Assembly (NCBI GenBank): GCA_963971425.1
Contig: OZ020515.1
Coordinates: 17,748,291-17,812,290, forward strand
DNA length: 64,000 nucleotides
Reading direction: 5' to 3'
Source: Bryoerythrophyllum caledonicum
Taxonomy: Eukaryota; Streptophyta; Bryopsida; Pottiales; Pottiaceae
The notes beneath the pieces are model-generated. The model did not search any database. It saw only the letters and a list, made by a program, of their open reading frames with translations, and was not told the DNA's origin. Both the position numbers and the translations under genes were made by a program. This document shows, piece by piece, positions 33,640 through 45,439 of the stretch (position 1 is its first letter; each line of letters opens with the position of its first letter).

Positions 33640-34370
33640 CCCAATTTAAGGTTTACCAAAAAAGTTAAATCCCCTATTAAATATAGCATTCCAAAGATGG
33701 CAGTTATCTTTACTGACTCAATTTTGAGTCACTGTTAGTTTGGAATCATGCATGGTAAAGTCTAAATCGTCAAACAACAAACGCTGCAGATAAAGAATTC
33801 ATGCGACAATATGGATAAAAAGAATGAGACATACGGTAACATAACTAAACCAGGAGTACTCGTATCTAGTGGTCACTTTTGGCACCTCTGTCAAAAGAAT
33901 TACTTATCTTTGACGGAGTGTTTTTGACAAAAGGGTATCACATAAGTATCACATGGTTATCACCTAGGCATAATATAGGTATCACCTAGGCATTATATGG
34001 GTATCAACTAGGCATTATATGGGTATCAACTAGGCATTACATGCATAATTACCTAGACAAAGAATTTATGTTTTCCAAAATTTTGAACTCTCCATTTTGA
34101 ATTAATTATGTCCGAAAGCGACCACGGCGTAGGGTAGGTCCTCAAAAAAACTTGTAGCCGAGTGAGTTATTTACTACCGGAGAGAGACTGCCAAAACCTG
34201 CTGAGTGACTGAATCTGAACTCATCCACTCCGATCACAAAATGTGGTTTTCACTCATTCAACTGTTCTGTAAAACAATATGTTCCTACACTGAGATGCAA
34301 TCTATCTTTCTCAGATAATAGTGCATATAAAGTACAAGTCAAGAAGGCAGATGAATGCAAATGAAACAAT
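33640..34370. other. AT-rich spacer with a short minisatellite
   Basis: No gene is seen. From about 33935 to 34045 a ~25-bp unit (GGTATCAACTAGGCATTATAT and variants) is repeated four to five times. The remainder is probably the 3' flank of the host gene on the minus strand. Confidence 0.5.
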
Positions 34371-34392
34371 CTATTCAAAATTAATGTGAAAC

Positions 34393-36394
34393 CTATGTCT
34401 TCTTGCGTTTGATGTGCAAAAGATTGGCAAAGCTAAAGGCTGTCTTTTCCACTTCCTTGGTCTTGACGTCCACAGCCGCCGCAGTCTTGGTAAACAAGCT
34501 CGTATCCTTAGCCTCAGCCTTATCATGATCCGAGGAGGAGTTGGGGAGAAATTCAGGCATGTCAATATGAGGCAGCTTGTCCAGAAAGCTGCCCTTCTCG
34601 GCCGCCGCCTCCGCCTTCTTCTTCTCCTCCTCAACCGCCTTCTCATCTGCACCATCGTTGTTGCCTATCAGACCCCCAACATACCCCAACGGATCGTTGA
34701 GCTTGCTCGAGATCCGCTTCCCCACCTTCACCACTCCAAAGCGCCACGCGATGGTGGTGATGGCCATGAAGCCCAGGATCCAGTGCGTGCGCTGGTTGCT
34801 CTTCACTATGGCCTCCTTCTCATCCGAGTCCTTGAACTTCTTCTGCTTCTTCTTCTTCTTCTTCTTCAGCATTGAGTTCATTATGACCTCAATGGCTTCG
34901 GTGTTCCGCGCCACGGACACGGCCGCGGCTTCGGCCGCATCCGCAGCGGCCTTCGCCGCCGCTGTAGCTGCTTTCAGCGTCATCCTCAGCTCTTCAGATG
35001 GTTTCTTCGATCTCCCGCGGCGCCTGCTGCTGACAGTTCTGAGCAGGTCCTCGGGTGGAGGCGGTTTCCGCCTCCGGTTTCTCCTTACATCGTGCACCTG
35101 TGTCAAGTGGAGGATAGTAAAAGCCCTGCCGTGTACTTGTAAGACTCATAACCCCGATAGAATCACATGAATGCTACAAGTATAGGACTCCAGGACAGGA
35201 GGGTGTACCTGTTCCAAAAGGTGAGCAAGGAGCTCTATGTCCTCAGGATTTGAAGACTTGGTCGGAGCCTGAGTACTCCCTTGCTCCTCGTCATCTGCAG
35301 CGTTTACCCTCTTGGATGATGCTTGCGAATGCTTCTGAAGCGTTCGGAGAACGGCACCTTGCACTAGATTCAAGGTCTCTTCACTGTTATCACCCCCCTC
35401 GCTCAGCGTATCGTCGTTCTCCGTCTGGTTTGCCCCGTATGAGCCCGAAGCCGCAGAAGAAACCAGCTCAGTGCTCTGCTCCATCACATCAGCATGCCAT
35501 CAACAGTTGCATCCTCCAATCTACCACGCAAAGCAACAACGGTTATCGAGGTTGGAAATCAGAAACAGCCCAGTCCGTCTCATACATTTCAGCTGTGTAA
35601 CGCAACATCACACACCACATGAAGCGCTCAATTCATCGCTAAACAATTTGCACGCACATTTGCATCCTCCAATCTCCACGGTAAACGCTGGGTCATCCTC
35701 CAATCTCCTTAGTAAACGTCTCCCATGACCAAGCTTCTGCACGAATTTGGGCAACGAAAAATACAACACACTTCTGCCAAGGCTGGTATGACGCTCACAT
35801 CAACAATCCTTGATAGAAGGAGCTATGCCAACCCCCCCCCCCCCCCCCAAAATGCCTCCTCCCAATGCAGTGAGTTTCAAACATTACTTAATCCATTGAA
35901 TATTCAACATAGTCGGCATAGGGACATAGGGTAAACCCTTGTGATTTGGCTGAAATTCCAGCAACAAAAATCTAGTTTTCCAAGCTTATTTCATTTCAGC
36001 CAACTGCAATTCCACCAACATTTGTGAAGATTCAACGAAAATACCGAACAGCGGCAATTTACACCAAAACTAGCCGATATTTGGAAAAACGCCTGAACTA
36101 CCAAAAACCATCTTTCAACTACCGACTGGTCATCAAACAAAGCTGGAATCATCAATAAATGTTTGAACCCCAGTAATGCAGAATTCTCAAAATGCAAGGC
36201 ACGTTATCCAAAACTCTCCACTCACTCAACCACACATTCCACCTTCCACTACCCAACCTAACCTCAATTCAAACATCCACACTCAATCCACAAAAACTAG
36301 TCCACATGATATCGATCACTCTTTACTCATAATTCAACTGATGGAGAATAATGGCACCATCGCTTACCTCAGTTGAAGTTGCAGCTCCACCCAT
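34393..36394 (-). CDS. Host gene, three coding exons: Ala/Lys-rich protein with one membrane segment, unknown function
   Basis: Coding exons on the minus strand: 36394-36368 (ATG plus nine codons, ending GAG before GTAAGC), about 35478-35209 (ends CAG before GTACAC), and 35097-34393 (starts after ACAG, stop TAG). All joins are phase 0. The protein is about 330 residues: an acidic/Ser N-terminus, a basic Pro-rich stretch (RRNRRRKPPPPEDLL), a KRRGRSKKP-like cluster, an Ala-rich helix, a Lys run (from a CTT repeat) and a hydrophobic helix THWILGFMAITTIAWRFGVV that could span a membrane. A charged tail ends in IKRKKT. The first intron is about 890 bp, the second 111 bp. An alternative start in the second exon is the ATG at 35484. 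The reading frame is clean and GC-rich against AT-rich flanks, which supports a functional gene. I do not recognise the family. Confidence 0.72.
35831..35847. repeat. Poly-C run of 17
   Basis: An uninterrupted C run within the first intron of the host gene (G run on its coding strand). Length is likely unstable. Confidence 0.9.
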
Positions 36395-36450
36395 TCCCAC
36401 TTGAGCTCCACTGCAGCGATTGATGTGGTAAAACTGGCAGTTTTGGGGGA
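36369..36450 (-). promoter_or_regulatory. First exon and probable 5' leader of the host gene
   Basis: The first nine codons (MGGAATSTE) lie directly before a good donor (GAG/GTAAGC). Upstream on the minus strand is a GC-mixed leader running to about 36450, after which the DNA becomes AT-rich. No clear TATA box can be assigned. Confidence 0.4.
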
Positions 36451-36689
36451 GTGAAGTGAAACCCTAATGACTTAGCAGCAACACTACTATGCTACTGTCT
36501 TGGTTGGGATGCTGGGTTTGTCTATCCATGAAAAGGGGTTTTTAAGGCCAGGATTTGGAGATGGTTGCAGGCGCCAATTGGGAAGAAACACAAGGGCAGT
36601 TTCCGGTTCAAGCAATCACCGGCGTTTGTGAGTGGATAGAGAGCACAATGGGGTGGCGTCATCGTGTTAGGTTTAACGTTAAACCCCTA

Positions 36690-37740
36690 TAACCGAGAAC
36701 TTAAGCAATGTGCATGTAGTGAGAGAATAAAGATTAATACATATTTTTTTCGGTAATAGACGATTGAATTACAATCTCAACGCAAGTGATTTTATATTGT
36801 TTCATGAATGTGAATTAGTTATGAATTTTCAAAGTGTGTTGTCATCTTTAGTCAGTGATTGCCAACACATACTCTATAAGCGTCGACCAAAAAGTATGGG
36901 GTCTTAAACAACAACAAACCTCTATTTGGAGCTGAATGGGTGGTAATGAGATGGAAGTGGGTTGGATATACCCAAATTTTTAAGTTTTATGGATCTTGGT
37001 TGGTTTCCAGTGGATTACCGTAAGTGGTCTTGGATTTGTTATCTCTCCTTTTGTTGTTTGGAAAATTGGTTAGGTAAATCTCTCCATAACCAACAAGTTG
37101 AGCAATGTGCATACATTGAGAGTGGAAAGAATTATAAGCTTTTAGTGATAGACAATAGAATTACAATTTCAATCCAAGTGATTTCATATTTTTCGAATGA
37201 AATGTGAATTACTTCTAAATTTTCAAAGTCTGTTCGCAAGTTTAGCATGTGGCTGCCAGTAGGTACCTCCCGTAAGCACCAACCAAAAGTAAGGAGTCAT
37301 GATTGGTAGTGAACCTCCATTTGGATGGGTGAATAGATGGTAATGGCATGGAAGTGGGTTGGATATACCCCAATTTTAAAGTTGTTGCTTGTGGGTTTTG
37401 GTTGGTTTCCAGAGGAGTTATCATAGGTGGCCTTGGTTTGTTGTTTCTCCTTTTGTTTCTTGGAAAATCTGATAAGGTAAACCTTCCCATAATTAATAAG
37501 TTAAAGCAATGTGCATAAATGGAGGGAGAAAATAATCGATACATTATTAATTTTTAGTGATAGCCAATAGAATGACAATTCCAACCCAAGTGATTTTATA
37601 TTTTTATGATAAAAAAATGAATGAAGAATTTCAAAGTGTGTTGTTTGTTAAGCCTATGGTTGCCAACAGGTACCCCTCATATGTGCCGACCAAAAGTAAA
37701 GGGTAAATTATTGTCTTATTAGGTAGTTGAATTAGAATAA
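36690..37740. repeat. Three imperfect tandem copies of a ~400-bp unit
   Basis: The landmarks GCAATGTGCAT, AGTGATTT-ATAT, GCCAACA, CCAAAAAGTA and GAAGTGGGTTGGATATACCC recur in the same order starting near 36703, 37106 and 37507. The third unit stops after the CCAAAAGTAAAGGG landmark. Open frames in it are not conserved between units, so it is probably non-coding. Confidence 0.8.
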
Positions 37741-38859
37741 GATTCAATGTAGGATGACGGATAGGATTTGATAAATTGAAGGAGAAGTTACTTCCAATTC
37801 TTTCACATGTGCTTTAGATGGGTAGAATGATGAAGAAATAGAAGGAGACTAGAGTAGTAGGTATTTAACAAAATTTGGAAAAAAAATCCAAATATAAGAG
37901 CTTGGTTTCCTCTCTCTCGGCGGTTTGCTGAGAGAAATTTAGACATGAAATTAGCAGATGGCTGAGCAAGGACAACCCCTCTTAATATCTTTAACCTTTA
38001 AAGGATGAACAATAGTCATGTCATGGAAGTGAAATGTATCCACTGCCTTGATGATGTTCTGCAAATCTATCAGAGTAGTAGATTCTTTTAGCATCATGAA
38101 GTTAGGATGTTGTTTTTAAAATGGATATAAATACTCCATGGGAAATACAAGAATAAGATGCAAGAAGAATACCTAAAACACATATATATTGATTAGAAAA
38201 TGAATACCATTGAGATAATTGAAGATTTTAGAGAAAATGTAGAAGGTCCATATTTTCAAGCTTTAACCAAACAACTCTCTAATTGAAAATTTTATTATTG
38301 ATATAAATTTAATTGTAGCATTTCAACTTCAAAGTGCAAACTACCAAATTTGAAACTTATTTTTTTATATCAAACATTATGAATGTGAAGGGTTTTCGAG
38401 ATATGAGACTTCTAGAGACAGTATTGTGCATAGGGTATGTTCTTCTTAGGTAAATTTTATTATTGTGTACAACATGTTGTGAAGAATGCCTTAGGCATTT
38501 TGAGTGCATGTATTGAAACTATTTCATGGATATTTTGAATGCTTTGTAGTTTTTTAAGTTTACAATTGAATTTAAAAAAAAATTTAAGTGCCTTTTAAGC
38601 AGCAATGGACCCTTCTTTCTATTGTGTGATTGTAATTGTACGGATGCTCTTGTCAATGACATTAGGCAATTTTCCAATGGCATTAGACGATTTTAGAAGT
38701 TATAAATCAAGAACGGTGCTGGAGTCCAAGAGTGGCCTCTAGTACCTTTCTCTTCTATTATTAATAGTGACAATGAAGAATTATTATGCTTCAAGGATAA
38801 TTGTTTTGAGTGGAGCTTAGGCAAAAAAATTATTGGATTTTTGTTGTAATCCATTGATT
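37741..38859. other. AT-rich stretch, no feature seen
   Basis: Stops in all frames and no repeats or terminal structures that I can see. It could be the worn flank of the PIF/Harbinger element that follows. Confidence 0.45.
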
Positions 38860-39715
38860 GGAAAGCATTAGAGGACATGCATTGTAGAAAATACATGTAG
38901 TTATATAGAATGAATTTAAAACACATTAATGAATTGGTTGATATGTTGATACCTTATTTGCAACCATAAACCATTGACCCTCTTAGGCCTCAATTGGAGA
39001 TTGGAAAAAATATTGTTGTAGTTTTCAATAGGCTTGTACATTGTTCTTCATCTAACCATATTGTTGATTGTTTCAAAGTTGAAGGATCCACCATTCCCAA
39101 GTATATAGACATAGTTTGTAATATCCTCTCTGAGAAAAAAAATTCTTTAGTAGATGCATACCCAGAGTTAAAAGCTTGCAAGTCATCCTTAATGAGTTTT
39201 ACAAAATCACAAGATTTGCCAAACGTTTGCGATGCAATTAATAGGACACACGTTTCTCTTGTTGATTAATCATATCAAAGAGTCACTTTTGTACACAGTG
39301 ATTTTTTAATTAGAAAAAAATTCAACTTTATTGTTTAATAGGTAGTTTGGGATGCAAACAAGCTCTTCTTGAATGTGTGTGTAGATCAGGCTAGTTGTGT
39401 TCATGATGGAGGAGAATCTAAATTCTCTAACTTATGTAAAGACTTGAGGAGCCAAGCTAGTTTATAGACATCGCTTACAAATAATGAATTAAAGTTGTGC
39501 ATTCCATACTTGATTGGAGATTCTGCTGATTTCATCAGCACTTATTTGTAGAAGAAATAGGAGTCACCAACAGGATGAAGACAAGAAAAGGTTTGATAGT
39601 GTTATGAACTCATGGAGCCTTGTTATAGAAGACGCGTTTGGATCTCTTAAGAATATATGGCATATTCCAAAGTACTTCAACTCTAGAGCTGATATAGTGG
39701 TAAGGTGACTATAGC
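38860..39715 (+). pseudogene. PIF/Harbinger transposase remnant
   Basis: Plus strand. The N-terminal part reads LKHINELVDMLIPYLQ, then VVVFNRLVHCSSSNHIVDCF and STIPKYIDIVCNIL, the helix-turn-helix region of Harbinger nucleases. The DDE part follows: DAINRTHVSLVD (first catalytic Asp of the usual GxIDGTHI motif decayed to N), then VWDANKLFLNVCVDQASCVHD, which is the W-G-S-HD block, and PYLIGDSA, the second conserved block. Near 39630 FGSLKNIWHI matches the final ERAFGxLKxRW motif. Stops and frame changes throughout (for example near 38888, 38968 and 39268). The best-preserved stretch is 38994-39266. Confidence 0.85.
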
Positions 39716-40109
39716 ATGTTGTTAATTACATAATTGTTGTGAGCTATGCAATTTGCCGGAGCCAGAGGTTTTTGAAGCACGTTACCGGAATCTTTGTTTG
39801 AGAAGTAGAGAGAGCCAAAGCCAAAGGTGAAGCTTTGAGAGCAAATGTTACTTAACCGATGGATTTTTAAGAACCATAATGATTAAACTTCAAATTTGTG
39901 TGATTCTTTGCCAATTCTTTTTTATCCAAAACATACTAAAAAATGCGTACCTTTCAATTACATGACTAAAGATAATTTTTTTTTCAAATACACATACATG
40001 TGAAATCATTTATAAATTGAGAATCGCAAACGATATCACAAAAGATATGCGAGAAGTAGATTTCATCTTTATAACAACCGTAGGAAAATCAAATACACTC
40101 CACTCATAT

Positions 40110-40640
40110 TGCCTTGAACTTCCTATGACAATACTTAAGGTGAGGTTTGGTCTAACTCCTTGCCCTTCAAAGCCTCTAAAAACAAGTCTACAATTTGCAA
40201 TTGTTCTTGGTGCATATCCCTCTGTGCTTGTAATATTCCCTACTGCACATCTCTCTGTTTGTGTAAGATCATGTCTCTAAATCATGCCTCACTCTCTAGA
40301 ATTTTCGTTATAAATTGTAGCTTTCGTTTCTCCACCTCAATAATCCTATTGGAGAATTAATTGATGGTCAAGGCAATGGCTTAATTACATGCAAATCCCT
40401 TCCTCCTCTGCTTCTCAAAACTCTTATTTACTGATCCAGAAGCATGCGGTTGTTGTGTTGCTTTGATCAAGGGGAGTGTAGAGCCCTTAAAGTGCCTATT
40501 GTGGAAGCTACACTAGGTCTAGACTCTTCATCATCATCATCATTATATCCTTGGATGCCCTCTTCTTCTAGATGGATGCCTTGATCCACATCATGTGGAA
40601 CACATACACAACATATGGAATAATGTAGAAATGATGTTAA
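40110..40640 (-). pseudogene. Decayed SANT/trihelix-type partner ORF of PIF/Harbinger (C-terminal part)
   Basis: Minus strand, reading away from the transposase's 3' end: an acidic run (NDDDDEESRPS), then IEVEKRKLQFITKIL, a gap, FRDMILHKQRDVQ and GILQAQRDMHQEQLQIVDLF. The helical, Gln-rich tail with IE-x-EKRKL is what the second (Myb/SANT-like) protein of PIF/Harbinger elements usually ends with. PIF/Harbinger elements often carry the two genes convergently, as here. At least three stops interrupt it. The DNA-binding half is not recognisable. Confidence 0.5.
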
Positions 40641-40734
40641 GTTCATAGGAAATAACATTTAGTATAGATTGAAATATTAATAAAATCCTTTAATGTGGGA
40701 TTCATTTCAATATTTGAATCTTATTATGCTAAAA

Positions 40735-41624
40735 CTAGTGGGGTACCCGTGTCCTCCGGACACAACATTTTTTTGTGTTAAGTCCCCACCTCCCCGTCTC
40801 CTAGCCCTTTCCCTCCAATCCATCGTACCCCTGTCCTTGTCCCCTTGTCCCCCGTCCCCCGTCCCCGTCCCCTTCCCCGTCCCCGTCCCCATCCCCGCCC
40901 CGTCCTTTCATCCAAAACCCTAATTTTTAGCTTTTAGCTTTTCATTTTATCTAGAACCCTAACTTTTATCTTTTCATCCAAACACATTCGACGTGTTCTT
41001 CATCCTAAATTCTTTTATAGATATAGATAGATATAGATAGATATAGATAGATATAGATAGATATAGATAGATATAGATAGATATAGATAGATATAGATAG
41101 ATATAGATGACTAACACTCTTCCATACGTTGCATGGGATCAAGTGGCTCCCCTCACTGGTCCACTTTTTGATGGTGGTAAAGCAAAGGAAGGCCCCAAGT
41201 TGGATGAACCGCAACAGATATCTCTGTTGACTGTGCAAACAAATCCCTGTTTGGATTAGGTGTACATACGCTGCATGGAATCAAGATCATGCTGCAGATT
41301 AGTGGGATCTCAGTATCAACGTCCACGATATGTGCTGAGAAATTCGTCAGTAAAGCATCTTCAGTAAAGAGTGAAAAAATATAAATAAGTGACGAAAAGG
41401 GTGGGGATGGAGACGCGGTCCAGGGCGTGTGCGTGTGGTGGGAGAGGGCAGCCCATTGGCTCGCGCGGGAGCGACCGGCAGCCTTATCCCGTTTATCGCC
41501 CGCGCAGCGTTTCTACAGAACTACGCTAGCTTGTTCTCGGAACCAACTGCGACTTGATTCATCCAAGCTGCGGTTTTTCATCCACGGGTTCATTTCTCAT
41601 CCTGTATTCTTTAATAGATATAGA
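40735..41624 (-). mobile_element. Helitron-like element H1 (3' end certain, 5' end ambiguous)
   Basis: The minus strand ends GTGTCCGGAGGACAC-GGGTACCCCA-CTAG followed by T: a perfect 6-bp-stem hairpin, 10 bases, then CTAG, the hallmark of a Helitron 3' end inserted between A and T. Two similar 5'-like ends occur, TCTATATCTATAAAAGAATT at 41027 and TCTATATCTATTAAAGAATA at 41624, each preceded by A on the minus strand. The element may end at the first or second, or two elements may be nested. No helicase gene is present, so it is non-autonomous. The interior holds C-rich repeats (GTCCCC) at 40845-40905. Confidence 0.72.
41017..41107. repeat. 10-bp microsatellite (ATATAGATAG) x ~9
   Basis: Nearly perfect repeats of a 10-bp unit. 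They start exactly within the first 5'-like end of H1, so the array appears to have grown out of the Helitron terminus. Confidence 0.95.
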
Positions 41625-41689
41625 TGTTATTACTGTATATAGTATTAATATAATAATATATGTTAATATGTTATTATTATATGTTATTA

Positions 41690-42386
41690 CTAGAGTTGGT
41701 ACCCGTCATCCCAACAAGGACAGCGGAGGGTGGTGTGTTAAATTTACATTTGTATGTTTTGTGATTTAAAACCTATAAGCTCAAATCGAATATAAATCGT
41801 ATCAAGTACATTCTCTGTTGTCATCAACTGACCGGGGCAATCCCAAATTAAATAAACATATGTAAATGCAAAAATAAAATTTGCCCATTATATATGCATT
41901 ATGTACTATATATACCTACTATTCTCTTTAAATACCCATTATTTATTTCATATACGTGTTATTGTCTTTAGATAACTATCATTTATTTTATGTACCCGAG
42001 GTAGTATATTGTGTAGTTTCAATGTGTTGGAAATTATGGTTTTAATTTTTAATTTTTGATACATAATACAATTTTAAAATTCAATAAGCCAAATTTGAAT
42101 AAAAGGGCACTATAAAGGATTCCTCCAAAGGGCACTATAAAGGATTCCTCCAAAGGGCACTATAAAGGATTCCTCCAAAGGGCACTATAAAGGATTCCTC
42201 CAAAGGGCACTATAAAGGATTCCTCCAAAGGGCACTATAAAGGATTCCTCCAAAGGCCACATATGGAGGATTCTTTCAAAGTTCACATTCAATTCAAAAT
42301 GCACATTTGATTCAAATGGCAATTCCAAAGGTCACGTGACCGGGAGCGGCGGACGGACAGACACTGACGCCTGTTATATAAGTAGA
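41690..42386 (-). mobile_element. Helitron-like element H2 with internal minisatellite
   Basis: On the plus strand A precedes CTAGAGTTGGTACCCGTC and T follows ...TATATAAGTAGA. Read on the minus strand it starts TCTACTTATATAACAGGCG after A and ends ...ACGGGTACCAACTCTAG before T. The ends fit a Helitron (TC...CTAG, A/T target). The 3' hairpin is worn compared with H1 and H3. Length 697 bp, no coding potential. Confidence 0.65.
42108..42260. repeat. Minisatellite, 25-bp unit x ~6
   Basis: The unit GGGCACTATAAAGGATTCCT plus CCAAA is repeated almost perfectly about six times, ending with a worn copy (GGCCACATATGGAGGATTC). It lies inside H2. Confidence 0.92.
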
Positions 42387-43400
42387 TACAAAACTATACA
42401 TTTAGAAGAAGTTTCAATATTAAAGGTGACATGAAGCATTGGTTCCAATATAATGATTGAATTTTTTTGTACGATGGCTCTATTACATTACTAGAAATGC
42501 AGGATTAAATAAGTAGAGCACAAATAACTAGCTAAGAAACAATTATTGTGGAACTATTAAGCTGTCCGTTTTGGGTTGCAAAACTGCCCGAGTAATTTTG
42601 CAGTAGTTGAAATTTTTGTGAGCAGAGGTGGGACAATAGCCACGTGACTTCCAGTATTGTTTGAGTTGTCATCTCTTATTTTTCATCCAAGTATTGTCCA
42701 GTATTGCTGATGTAGCAAATACGTAGGTGAGATGGATTGTGCCTTTGTAATACTTTTAAAAATAACTATTGTATAACTATAAAATAACTCATGGAGTAAT
42801 ATAATGCATGACTAAAAAACTTGTGGATTGTGACTTAGTAATTTATTTGCACTAAATTGGACAGTCGACAATGGATGAAATTGGAATTGTGGATGTTCAA
42901 AAACTAAGTTAGGATTATGGCGGCTAGGGTTTGGAGGAGATGAGGGCAAACGCCCACATTCTCTCACAGTCTCTTGTTGTGGGGTGTGTGTAGAGAGAGC
43001 TATAGAAGGTGGTAGTGTAGAGTTGTTAGAGTGGCTAAACTGGTTGTTAGGGGTAGGAGAGTGCACACCAAGTGCTTTGTGAAGTAATGACACTCTTTTA
43101 AAATCCTAATTTGTGTTTGGAGGCAAGGCCAAGTGTATGGACCTGAAATCTTGTTTTTAGAGAGTGGTTTTGTGTAGGAGAACTTTTGGGTTGAGTAGAT
43201 TGGGTCTCATTTTACTAGATCCAATCTAGATCTAATCAATCTACCGACCTCCTATCTATTTTTGAGCATTTTTGAGCCCCCATTTTGAGAAGGAAGAACA
43301 TAAGGGACAACTCAAATTTTGGTTTGGTGAGCCCCACTTCTATTAAATTCTATAAGTTACATAAGTTGTCATTCTGTACTTGTTTTTGAGTATGTACATG
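42387..43400. other. AT-rich stretch, no confident gene
   Basis: A minus-strand frame (43093-42812, 93 codons; Ser/Pro/His-rich) is open but shows no domain. Otherwise nothing is seen. Confidence 0.35.
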
Positions 43401-43745
43401 GTTATTATGTAGTGATTATTTAGTCATTTCAAAGTAATACTTTTTGCTTTGTTATGTCATTTTGCAGTCATGTGAGTCATTGTATAGTTTTTTCTAAGTA
43501 AGCATATAGTCATTATGTAGTAATTATTTAGTCATTTCAAAGTAATACACTTCTACTTTGTTATATCATTCTATAGTCATGTGAGAGTCATTGTATAGTT
43601 GTTTCTAAGTAAGTATATAGTTATTATGTAGTAATTATTTAGTCATTTCAAAGCCATACTTCTCCTTTGTTCCATAATTTTGTAGTTCTCTTAGAGTCAT
43701 TGAATAGTTACAGTGTTATAAATATGTAGTCATTGTATAGTAATG
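43400..43745. repeat. Three imperfect tandem copies of a ~112-bp unit
   Basis: TTATTTAGTCATTTCAAAG recurs near 43416, 43525 and 43637, each followed by CTTTGTTATRTCATT and AGTCATTGTATAGTT. A shorter fourth piece follows near 43720. Confidence 0.85.
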
Positions 43746-45439
43746 CATCTGCATGGATTGTTTAATTATAATTGTGTTTGGTGCCTTGGCAGTGCATGGA
43801 TAATTTTATTACGATTTTGTTTGGTGGCCTGGCAGTACCATGTGGAAGATTTAGTACCATGTGGGAGATTTAGTGATTTAGTGATACTTTAGAATACCCA
43901 ACTCCTAAAGCTCAACCATGACTAAGGGTTGGTTTTGTATTAGGCATGTATTTTTTGGCTTTGGTAGGGATTTTGACTATCGTACTTGTAACCAATCACT
44001 ATGCATGTATGGATTTTTTGGGCGCATATTGAGACAAAAAGACGACGAGCATGACGATGTTGGTTGGGTGATTGGTGAGGCCATAGTTTCAATCTTGGAC
44101 CTTGTGCGACTTACTATTGCAAAAGCGGAGTTGCAGTCACGTGCAATTGTTGAGAAGTCAACATGAGCAAGCTACGATCAAGTTTTGCAATGTTCAGTTG
44201 CAATTAGGTGGGATTGTTGCAAATTTTGAAGTCGGTGAAGTCTTGGTTCACGCAATGAGGCATCAGCATCAGGGCTGCAAATGAGGGTACAACCACAAAG
44301 ATTGTAAAAGTTGGCCGAGGGTGGATTGAGTGACTTGTGTGGCGTTGTGAGAGACGCTACAGGAGGCATGAGTTAGGGTTTGAACAAGGCTATGCATAGT
44401 TATTGAAGTGCACTTATAAGCCTAATCGAGAGCGTGAGGAGCTCTGTGGATTTAAGAGCCGCGTAGAAGTTGGGAGTGTCGCGGACCGACCAGAAGAGCT
44501 TTTTTAATTTTTTTTGTCTTCCTTTAAAGAAAACTTTGTCTTGTTATTATAGGTTGTTGCAATGCTGCAAGGGAGCACATGAGAGGCATGAGGTCCCGGG
44601 CCTTTTGTTCAAGTTCTGGAGGATCAGCCAGAGTTGTACCAAGAAAGATGTTGACGTTTTAAGGTCTTCATAGGGTGTGGAAGCGAGTGGGCCGGTAAGA
44701 TCAGGCACAAGTGGAAGTGTGGAGAGCAGTGGCTATAAGTGGACTGAATGGCTCTAATGGCTGCAAAGATTGGGCTGTAGGTTGCGGAGCTGGAAGCAAA
44801 TGGACCTGGCCTGGACAAGATAAGAGTTAGCCGCGCAAGTGAGTAGTTTCCTGTCTCCTTCAAAATTCTAGTAGCCGATGGCTGCTGCAGAGGCAATGTG
44901 AGTTTGGTTGTTGCAAGTTAGTTCCTAGTCGAGTGTTGAGTTGTGCTCATGTTATTAGAGGTGGTGAATGTTTCAAGTCGGTAATAGCCGACACTGTTTA
45001 ATGTGCTCGTTTTCTTCCTTTTTAGTTGTTAGGTGCTCTGCAATGTTGAAATTAGTGAGTGAAAAGTGAAATTCCGTAGTATATTAGGTTTGTAAGTTAA
45101 ATTTGGAAGAGTAGTGTATGTCCATTTTCTATCGTAGCTGCGGTGAGTGAAGAGCCGTTGGGTCTTGGTACCGGTGGCAATTTGGAAGACCTGGCAGCAA
45201 CGAGCATCCACAAAATGGCTGAAAGTTCTATGAAGTTTATGATTTTAATTTTGATTTTATGCTTCCGCTGCGATTCTAGTGAGTTTATTGTATGTATTTG
45301 GTTTGTTTATCTCTAGTTGAGAGAGTGGCAGATTGAGAGTAGAGTCCTTGTGTCACAAAAAGGTTTGGAACTTGGTGCGCGTTATCTGCAAATGTTGAAT
45401 CTGGGGTGAATTGCCTTCTACTCGGTTGTTGTTGTGGAG
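43746..45439. other. Stretch with no confident gene
   Basis: Several plus-strand frames of 60-80 codons exist (for example 43918-44166), but none shows a recognisable domain, and neither splice structure nor conservation can be judged. It may contain a decayed gene, since the base composition (GC higher than at 42-43 kb) rises from about 44000 to 45200. Confidence 0.3.

Noticed and set aside
40693-40923. Pro/Val-rich plus-strand ORF in H1 as a gene
   Set aside because: Translation of the GTCCCC repeat inside a Helitron; the same frame in H3 diverges freely.
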